DNA of 11,561 nt from the NCBI GenBank assembly GCA_947458985.1, contig CANHBA010000061.1:1-11561 (forward strand). The letters run 5' to 3'. Shown here piece by piece: positions 1 through 5,912 of this stretch. The position numbers and the translations under genes were made by a program. The DNA is from Flavobacteriales bacterium (GTDB taxonomy: Bacteria; Bacteroidota; Bacteroidia; Flavobacteriales_D; Crocinitomicaceae). Below the pieces are notes generated by a model. The model searched no databases and had not been told where the DNA came from. It saw only the letters and a program-made list of their open reading frames with translations. Positions within the stretch are counted from its first letter, which is position 1; every line of letters starts with the position of its first letter.

Positions 1-993
1 AAGGTTTTGAAGGTTGTAGTCGGTGTTGTAACAAATGGTGTTGTTTTCGATGAGTGTAGAGTTTGGACTGTAAGCCAACACGGCTACACCCACGCCGTTG
101 TTGGTAATGATATTATTGGTAAGTGAACTGCCGTCGCCCAAACGAACCGCTAAGACATTACTATCAAAGGTGTTGTTACTGATGTTTGCTCCACCTGAGT
201 TGTCAATAGCGACGCCGTTTCCTTCAAAGTAACAATTTTGGATGGTATGCCCATAAGCCTCGGCAAAAGCGAAGTCGTTGTCAATGAACTGACTGTTGGT
301 TACCAAACCAGGTGAGCCAATGATATTGTTACCGTTGCCTTCGAAGAGGCAGTTGTCTACATTAATAGTGTTGGACCAAGTGAAAGAACAAAAGTTATTG
401 ATGAATTGGCAATTGGTAGCAGACAGTGAACCATACAAAATTTGTGCGGCTTGCCCTACGCCGTTGTTTTCGAACAAACAACCATTGTATGTCATGTCGG
501 CATTGAGTTGGATACTGTAATTGTGGTTTTTGAAGTGGCAGTTCGTCCAGCTGTAATTGACACCGGGCTGAGCAATATCATTATTGATTCCTTGCCAGCT
601 ATCAAAAAGGCGAAAGCGGTCAAGCTGAACATTACCACCCTGTGAGCCTTTGATTCTGATGCCTTCCCAAGTTTGTTGTCCAAGGATACTCGCATCTGTT
701 GTCTTAAAGGTAATGGGAGCTGCATCGGTTCCGATGGCAATGAGTGCACCTCTGATTTCTAAATAGCGGAGGTTTCCTGTATTAAACGAATAGTCTGGTG
801 TTACCCGAACCTCTACTCCAGGTTCTATGGTAAGTGTAGCTCCTGGAAACACAACCATTGAGCCCGTCATGAGGTAAGGGCTTCCTGCACTAGTCCAGGT
901 CGTGTTTTGATAGATGCCACCCGTAACGGTCGTTTGAGCGAAGGTTAAATTGGTAAGAGCTAAAAGGAGAAAAGCAATGATTGAGCGAAACAT
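1..993 (-). CDS. Secreted right-handed beta-helix protein (partial, C-terminus beyond left edge)
   Basis: The frame stays open from an ATG at 993 to the window edge: 331 codons with no stop seen. Residues 1-19 form a signal peptide (MFRS, then a hydrophobic core ending LTFA before QTT). Residues 30-110 begin like a parallel beta-helix cap (TLTIEPGVEVRV, then APITFKTT). From about residue 150 there are at least nine rungs of 19-24 residues with an N-[C/S/N]-x-[F/I] motif (C152, C172, C195, C215, S234, C254, N274, N294, N318). This is the pattern of PbH1/NosD-type right-handed beta-helix repeats. Such Bacteroidota proteins are usually exported and often end in a T9SS domain or more repeats, which cannot be checked here. 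The fold could serve a polysaccharide lyase, adhesin or structural protein, and no catalytic residue can be assigned. It lies 116 bp downstream of the nuclease operon on the same strand, with its own possible promoter, so operon membership is uncertain. Confidence 0.88.
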   Translation of the reverse strand, partial: MFRSIIAFLLLALTNLTFAQTTVTGGIYQNTTWTSAGSPYLMTGSMVVFPGATLTIEPGVEVRVTPDYSFNTGNLRYLEIRGALIAIGTDAAPITFKTTDASILGQQTWEGIRIKGSQGGNVQLDRFRLFDSWQGINNDIAQPGVNYSWTNCHFKNHNYSIQLNADMTYNGCLFENNGVGQAAQILYGSLSATNCQFINNFCSFTWSNTINVDNCLFEGNGNNIIGSPGLVTNSQFIDNDFAFAEAYGHTIQNCYFEGNGVAIDNSGGANISNNTFDSNVLAVRLGDGSSLTNNIITNNGVGVAVLAYSPNSTLIENNTICYNTDYNLQNL

Positions 994-1008
994 AAATAAG
1001 GTTTTGTG

Positions 1009-1044
1009 CAATTGTAACACTAAAACGCAGTGAATGTTCAATTG
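1009..1044 (-). promoter_or_regulatory. Possible promoter for the beta-helix gene
   Basis: Read on the minus strand, TTG at 1039-1041 is followed by 22 nt and then TACAATTG at 1016-1009. That is one mismatch from the Bacteroidota -7 box TAnnTTTG, with acceptable spacing to a -33 TTG. The implied start of transcription is near 1004, leaving a leader of only about 11 nt before the ATG at 993. Both elements sit inside two copies of the 9-mer caattgtaa (plus-strand 1009-1017 and 1039-1047) exactly 30 bp apart. An imperfect -7 box in AT-rich DNA can occur by chance, so this is tentative. Confidence 0.35.
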
Positions 1045-1109
1045 TAAAAATGGAAAATGACATAAAAAGAACTTATAGTGATTCGCATCGTCATTTATAT
1101 AAATACTGA

Positions 1110-2054
1110 TCAATCTACACAAAAGAGCGTATCGTACCAGGGGCTAAAGCCTGCCCAAATACCTAGACATCCTTTTATGTTGGAAGGGATGTTAATGGGC
1201 GTGGCATAAGGGTTAGATGCCGCGTCAAGTTGCGCCGACATACGGTCGTAATACAGAAAAACAGCTTGGTCCATTTTGGAAAACTTGACCACTACGCTAT
1301 CGCCATATCGATAATACCTACGGTATTCCTTCAAATGCGTGCTGTCTTTTCTTTGGAGTGGGTTCTTTAAATAAAATTCTATTTCAAGCCCATTGAAAAA
1401 TTCATCTGAAAAGATGCCGCCGCGGGCACGTCTGAAAATAGGATCGAGGTCGGAGCCATTGTCATCTTTGTCTATGCGGCGCACCTCCCAACGATAGGCA
1501 TCGGCACTTGCAATGGGGTCAGTTAAGCGCGCCCAACTGTAGCCATATTCGATGGTTGTGGTTTCTCTTTTCCAAAAAAGGGTATCGAGTACTGGCGGTG
1601 GCAGGAGGTAAGTACTTCCTTTAAATACCTTGCCATTATGAGAAATACACAGCTCATATTGATTATTTGCACTGCCAATTAATGTAGTTGAAGTATAGAC
1701 CTGTATGGGTAAGAATTGTACTTCATTAAGTTCAAGGCGCAGCATTTCGGCTAGTCTTTTCTGACTTTCAAGCGAAAGGTCCTGGACAAAAGTGGGGATG
1801 AGTGCAAAAGTATCATTCCCGCGGACAACACTTACTTCGGCATCGCTGACCACACTGTTTAAATAGTTCAGTAAACTCACTGTGTCTGCTGCATATTGCG
1901 ACATCGTGAGCAAAACAAGCGGGTTGCATCCGGTTTCAATGTTGCCATCGACTACTAATTGTGGTGGCAATTCCGGAATCGTTATATTGACCTCCTTCGT
2001 ACAAGAATGAAGAAGGAAAACAAAAAGGTAAATGCCGATTATTTTTGGAATCAA
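1110..2054 (-). CDS. DUF4249 family lipoprotein, TTG start
   Basis: This 314-residue protein starts at a TTG (2054-2052) that overlaps the TGA stop of the preceding gene in the sequence TTGA. No in-frame ATG precedes it before a stop at 2076-2078, and the TTG gives a proper lipoprotein signal: K4, a hydrophobic stretch, and LLHSC with lipidated Cys18. The following segment (CTKEVNITIPE, PQLVVDGNIETG, VLLTMSQ) and the later SDAEVSV and YELCISHNGK-like segments are typical of DUF4249. That family is found in Bacteroidota next to TonB-dependent receptors. Its function is unknown; an outer-membrane accessory or ligand-binding role is inferred. K20-E21 just after the Cys weakly resembles a Bacteroidota lipoprotein surface-export signal. 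It is the last gene of the compact operon, probably translated by coupling to the metallophosphatase gene. His at the -2 position of the lipobox is slightly unusual. Confidence 0.87.
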   Translation of the reverse strand: MIPKIIGIYLFVFLLHSCTKEVNITIPELPPQLVVDGNIETGCNPLVLLTMSQYAADTVSLLNYLNSVVSDAEVSVVRGNDTFALIPTFVQDLSLESQKRLAEMLRLELNEVQFLPIQVYTSTTLIGSANNQYELCISHNGKVFKGSTYLLPPPVLDTLFWKRETTTIEYGYSWARLTDPIASADAYRWEVRRIDKDDNGSDLDPIFRRARGGIFSDEFFNGLEIEFYLKNPLQRKDSTHLKEYRRYYRYGDSVVVKFSKMDQAVFLYYDRMSAQLDAASNPYATPINIPSNIKGCLGIWAGFSPWYDTLFCVD

Positions 2055-2953
2055 TGGATGATTTTTTGAAGAAAGTTAAACTTTTTCTCCGTAACCTCTA
2101 TGACGCCAAGCCTCACGCCGGCCCATCCTACTTGGTGTATACATACTTCCTTTCCATTTGGCTGCTTGATTTTCGTAGGGACATCCATAAACGTATGGGT
2201 GTGGCCACCTAAAATGAGGTCGATGTCAGCGACTTTTTGAGCAAGCAAGACATCGCTTGGTTTGTTCGGATCTTCGTATTGGTATCCCAAGTGAGATAAA
2301 CAAATGATCAGGTTGCAATCTTGGGTTTTGAGTTGCTGAATTGCATTTTCAGCACTCAAATAAGGATCTTGCATTTCAATTCCAGAGAAATTACTAGAAG
2401 GAACGAGTCCGTTTAGGTCGATACCCACACCAAATACACCAATTTTGTAGGGGCCTTTTTGAATGATGTGATACGGGGCCACAACCTTTGCCATGGCCGT
2501 TTGACCAAAGTTGTAATTGGCATTGACAAACTTGAAATTGGCATGTTGTTGCGCATTCATGAAGCCGTCTATGCCGATGTCGAAGTCGTGGTTGCCTAAA
2601 GTAACGACATCATAAGCGAGTGCGCTCATGAGTTTCATTTCTAGAACACCTTTAAAGCGGTTGAAATAAGCCGTGCCCTGAAAAAAGTCGCCGGCGTCTA
2701 GCAGCAATACATTTTCATGCGCTTTTCGGTATTGGTCTATCAATGCCCCCCGTGCAACAATACCCCCTTGATTCGGAAATTTGCTGTGATTGGCTGGAAG
2801 GGCGTCAATTTGAGAATGGGTGTCGTTGGTATGAAGAATAACGAGCTTGGGTTTATTTTTCTTCCGTGAAGCGGCACTTAACCAATTTGGAAGCAGCAAT
2901 CCAAAGGATAAAATGCCAAATTTTTGAAAGAGTTTCCTACGTGTGAACTTCAT
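2051..2953 (-). CDS. Metallophosphatase, 5'-nucleotidase N-terminal (catalytic) domain, Tat-like signal
   Basis: This 300-residue protein is a calcineurin-like metallophosphoesterase of the UshA/5'-nucleotidase catalytic-domain type. All metal-site motifs are visible: HTNDTHSQ (D44, H46), DAGDFF (D89), GNHDF (N121, H122), LSHLG (H221) and GGHTHT (H251, H253). It probably removes phosphate from nucleotides or other phosphoesters in the periplasm. The start at 2953 is preferred because it gives an export signal with a twin-arginine motif (TRRKLF, residues 4-9) and a hydrophobic stretch to about residue 27, and because it overlaps the upstream stop by 4 nt (ATGA). The open frame continues 74 codons further upstream, but that part lies inside the neighbouring gene and looks non-coding. 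The protein ends right after the catalytic domain. The C-terminal substrate-binding domain of UshA is instead encoded by the gene immediately upstream, so the two products probably act together. Confidence 0.93.
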   Translation of the reverse strand: MKFTRRKLFQKFGILSFGLLLPNWLSAASRKKNKPKLVILHTNDTHSQIDALPANHSKFPNQGGIVARGALIDQYRKAHENVLLLDAGDFFQGTAYFNRFKGVLEMKLMSALAYDVVTLGNHDFDIGIDGFMNAQQHANFKFVNANYNFGQTAMAKVVAPYHIIQKGPYKIGVFGVGIDLNGLVPSSNFSGIEMQDPYLSAENAIQQLKTQDCNLIICLSHLGYQYEDPNKPSDVLLAQKVADIDLILGGHTHTFMDVPTKIKQPNGKEVCIHQVGWAGVRLGVIEVTEKKFNFLQKIIH

Positions 2954-3648
2954 CGGATATATCTTACTTGTGGATCTAAAAGAAGGGTGTCCTGTTGGTA
3001 GGCGGTAGTAATCAGGATATCGCGTAGCAGAAGAGTAGTTTCCTCTTTTTCTAAACCTAAAAAAAAGCTCATTTTGTCGCCGCCATTTGCTAAAAAGTCT
3101 GTGGTGAGCACCCAAATATATTGATGGCTGGGTAACAAACTTGGTATGTCGAGCTTGCCATTTTTGTAAGTGCAATTGGCTATTGGTTCTCCACCACTTT
3201 GTTTTAGGTAATTTTCAATTTCGGGAATTTTGGCTACCGGCAGATGGATCCAGACTACGCGGTTGTCGAAGGGCATGAGTTTGTAAAAGTCAGCCAAGGT
3301 GAGCTTTCCAGCGCCAAAAGAACTGCGCAAACCACCGGTGTTGAGCAAGCAAATGACGGGTTCACTTAAGCGTTTGTTTGCTGTTTGTGAGCTCAGGACG
3401 GCATCGGCACACCAGTTCATGAGGTTTGAACCAGGCCGGCTAATGACTAAATTGACTGGTGCTGTTGCCACATAAGCACTGAATTCTTGAACTAAAGTAT
3501 CCCTATAGGGTTGGAGTTGCTTGAGTAAAGATGAATCAGGAGTTGTTTCAACAACCGATTGATGACTGATTCGGAAAGTAGGGGTAAAATGAGCGGAGCA
3601 AGCCATTAGGCTTGCTCCGACAATTATATACCAAAGATTTGATTTCAT
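2950..3648 (-). CDS. 5'-nucleotidase C-terminal domain lipoprotein
   Basis: This 232-residue protein has a lipoprotein signal peptide (SLMAC, lipid on Cys17) and then a stand-alone 5'-nucleotidase C-terminal domain. The recognisable segments are LLNTGGLRSSF (101-111), LADFYKLMPFDNRV (118-131) and TTDFLANGGDKMSFF (182-196). In UshA-type enzymes this domain binds the nucleoside: arginines near the NxGGxR motif hold the substrate, and aromatic residues such as the Phe in PFDN stack on the base. There is no metallophosphatase domain here; it is encoded by the next gene, with a 4-nt overlap (ATGA). The gene order is therefore the reverse of the domain order in fused 5'-nucleotidases. The start shares one base with the stop of the endonuclease gene (TAATG). 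Together with its neighbour it probably reconstitutes a nucleotidase, one half tethered to a membrane. Confidence 0.9.
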   Translation of the reverse strand: MKSNLWYIIVGASLMACSAHFTPTFRISHQSVVETTPDSSLLKQLQPYRDTLVQEFSAYVATAPVNLVISRPGSNLMNWCADAVLSSQTANKRLSEPVICLLNTGGLRSSFGAGKLTLADFYKLMPFDNRVVWIHLPVAKIPEIENYLKQSGGEPIANCTYKNGKLDIPSLLPSHQYIWVLTTDFLANGGDKMSFFLGLEKEETTLLLRDILITTAYQQDTLLLDPQVRYIR

Positions 3649-5909
3649 TATTCAATCACAAACTCGCGTTTCACTTGACCGTATTGGGTATCAACGGTAA
3701 GGAAATAAACGCCAGCTTTAAATTCGCTAATTGGCAAGGCCAAAACTGGGAGCTTGAGGTTTTGAGCTGCACCAACTTGGCGTCCTTGGATGTCGTGAAT
3801 TTGATAAGCAAGGATGTCAAGACTGTTTACTTGTGCGTAAAGCGTTTGGGATGCAGGCACGGGGAATACAGAGAAATTGTTGTCTAATTTTTCAGATAGA
3901 CCCATGTCGCACTGGAGGTAGCTCATGTTGGCAAAGTTGATATGACAAGCAAAATAAGCGGAGTCAATGAACGGATTGCGGTTGCCTTGTAAAACAGCAG
4001 CGTACTCATGACGTGCGATTTCGTAGTTGTCAGGTGCGTCTGCAAAATGCCATGTTTTCAAAGATTCTTGGCTTTGGTTGGCAGGAAGCTCCCAAGTATT
4101 GCCTAACTGACCATTGTAGCAAGTAGCCATGTAGAAGATAGAACGTGCTGCATTACCTTTTTGCTCCGGACGTGGTTCGTAAACTAATTGGTTGCCGCTG
4201 TAGCCAACGCGACCCTCTAAATAGGTGAAAACAACATTGCCGTCAATATCCATTAAAGGTAAATTACTACGTGGCGTATTGGCTTGCTGAAGGTTGGTTG
4301 GCCAAAGGTTGTGTTGATCGTTGTATTCAGGTTTTTCTGGGCTATCGCATGGGAAAGTCGGCATCCAAGAATGAGAGAAAGTGTGTTCTCTTGAATATCC
4401 AACTGCCGTCCATGAAAAAGGATCATTAAATACTTTGCGCTCTCCTGAATAAACACATTCAACAAAAGATTGTCCGTTTGTAGTATCTCTCACCTCATAT
4501 TGGTTCATCATGGTAGTGAGGTAGTTGTAGTAGGTAATGGAGGTGTGCGGGTTGATCAAAGCGCTCAAGTTCGAGAGAAATGAAGTGGAACCGGAGTTGA
4601 TACTGTTGTAATAGTTGCCAATTTGGCTACCTGTACTAGTGACGTTTCCAGTTGCTGGGTTCATGGTGCGGTAGTTTTCAAAACCTGCCGGGCCATTGAA
4701 TGCATAAACAGCAAAATGATAATTGGTATTTGCTTCGATGTGACGCGGTGTAAAACCTGTACCTGAACCAATGTAAGCCACTTTCGCATTGCCAACAACA
4801 TCGCCGCGCTTGTAGCTCGCACCATCGATTGGTAAGCCCGCAACAGCACCGCCTTGTCTCCACAATACGATGTATTTTTCTGCGCTAACGGCAGTGTATT
4901 CGCCAGATAGTGAGTAAGGTTTAATGGTAGGGAAGGTAAGTCCGGTTGGGTTTGATGCTGGTTCTGTCGCTAAGTTATTGGTGCCAATACCATAAAGATT
5001 GATGATATATGGGTTTTCATCGGCGTCGTCGTTGGCGATTGAAAGTGTTGCTAAGCGAGAGCCCGTGCCTGTAGGCGCAAAGTTGAGGGTAACGTTTTGG
5101 CTGCTGGTTCCGCCTACAACTACGTTGGCAGAACAGTTGTATTCTGCTGCGTTGGCACCACTGAAGCTTGCACCAGAAACGGTGAGGTTTTGAACACCGT
5201 AGTTTTCGATTGTAATTGTTGTTGCTGCAGTTGTTCCGACAACGTAGGTGTCACCTGAAAGTACGCTATTGCCATTGATTTTGACATTGATTTCTCTGGC
5301 TGGTGCAACATAAGTGAATATATCTTGCGTACTGCGCGGAATCAACTGGTAGTTGGCATTGAACTGCCCCATCAAGCCAATAATGCTAATTGGACCTGAA
5401 GGAATGGCAGAACCATCGATGTTTGTACTGCCATTGATGCGCACATCGAATGTATTGGCGCCATCAAATATTTGTACCGTGCTATTGCCTGTGGCAAAGT
5501 TGCCAGTTTGCACAAAATTAACGTTGTCAAAACGGACCAATTGCCCTTCAAGGTTTTCACCTGCACTGGGAATTGGAATAATGAGCGCAGCGGGTTGAAC
5601 TACTGCTTGGCCATGATTGGTAAAGCTGTTTGTTGGGGAAAGCTCTAAAAGCCCACTGAATTCAAATAATACACCCGTTGCAGTGATGGAGTCTCCCTTT
5701 TGAACGGTATTCAAGTTGGTACCATAACAAGCAATTCCGGCAGTGCCATCTTGCAAATAACGAATGGGGCCGAGTTCACTGCCGTTGGTGACTACACCAG
5801 AAACAGTTACGGTTTGGCCGATGCCTAAATTGCGCACTTGTGCAATTGATTGAGCCAATGCTTGATGGCCAATAATCAAAATGGCGAGATTGAATAATAA
5901 TTTTTTCAT
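3648..5909 (-). CDS. Secreted multidomain endonuclease I with T9SS sorting domain
   Basis: This 753-residue protein has a signal peptide (1-19, ALA before QS), then an OB-fold nucleic-acid-binding-like region of the DUF5689/YhcR type (about 22-200; VTVSGVV, YLQDGTAGI, GDSITATGV). Next come a choice-of-anchor D Ig-like domain (about 205-308; EYNCSANVVVGG, LNFAPTGTGSRLATLSIANDD) and an Fn3-like domain common in Bacteroidota surface proteins (about 318-425; NTNYHFAVYAFNG). The catalytic part is endonuclease I (about 430-655): YSREHTFSHSWMP with the expected general-base His509 next to Glu508, DQHNLWPTN (531-539), RSN (547-549), GNAARSIFYM (585-594) and GNRNPFID (642-649). Residues 678-753 form a T9SS type A tail (FPVPAS, GVYFLTV). 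Family knowledge predicts metal-dependent cutting of DNA, possibly RNA, outside the cell. It lies 3 nt after the receptor gene. I see no truncation. Confidence 0.93.
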   Translation of the reverse strand: MKKLLFNLAILIIGHQALAQSIAQVRNLGIGQTVTVSGVVTNGSELGPIRYLQDGTAGIACYGTNLNTVQKGDSITATGVLFEFSGLLELSPTNSFTNHGQAVVQPAALIIPIPSAGENLEGQLVRFDNVNFVQTGNFATGNSTVQIFDGANTFDVRINGSTNIDGSAIPSGPISIIGLMGQFNANYQLIPRSTQDIFTYVAPAREINVKINGNSVLSGDTYVVGTTAATTITIENYGVQNLTVSGASFSGANAAEYNCSANVVVGGTSSQNVTLNFAPTGTGSRLATLSIANDDADENPYIINLYGIGTNNLATEPASNPTGLTFPTIKPYSLSGEYTAVSAEKYIVLWRQGGAVAGLPIDGASYKRGDVVGNAKVAYIGSGTGFTPRHIEANTNYHFAVYAFNGPAGFENYRTMNPATGNVTSTGSQIGNYYNSINSGSTSFLSNLSALINPHTSITYYNYLTTMMNQYEVRDTTNGQSFVECVYSGERKVFNDPFSWTAVGYSREHTFSHSWMPTFPCDSPEKPEYNDQHNLWPTNLQQANTPRSNLPLMDIDGNVVFTYLEGRVGYSGNQLVYEPRPEQKGNAARSIFYMATCYNGQLGNTWELPANQSQESLKTWHFADAPDNYEIARHEYAAVLQGNRNPFIDSAYFACHINFANMSYLQCDMGLSEKLDNNFSVFPVPASQTLYAQVNSLDILAYQIHDIQGRQVGAAQNLKLPVLALPISEFKAGVYFLTVDTQYGQVKREFVIE

Positions 5910-5912
5910 AAG

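Noticed and set aside
1021..1109. Terminator after the DUF4249 gene, including the palindrome atttatataaat at 1093-1104
   Set aside because: The palindrome is only A/T with no loop or following T-tract on the minus strand. Other inverted repeats here (ATGAC...GTCAT) have 5-bp stems and long loops, so no credible intrinsic terminator is seen.
2954..3175. 74-codon N-terminal extension of the metallophosphatase frame
   Set aside because: It lies wholly inside the 5'-nucleotidase C-terminal domain gene and its translation looks like random basic/aromatic sequence. The ATG at 2953 gives a Tat-like signal peptide and a normal ATGA overlap.
3612..3887. Plus-strand 91-codon open frame over the nuclease T9SS tail
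   Set aside because: It is antisense to strongly supported coding sequence and has no independent evidence.
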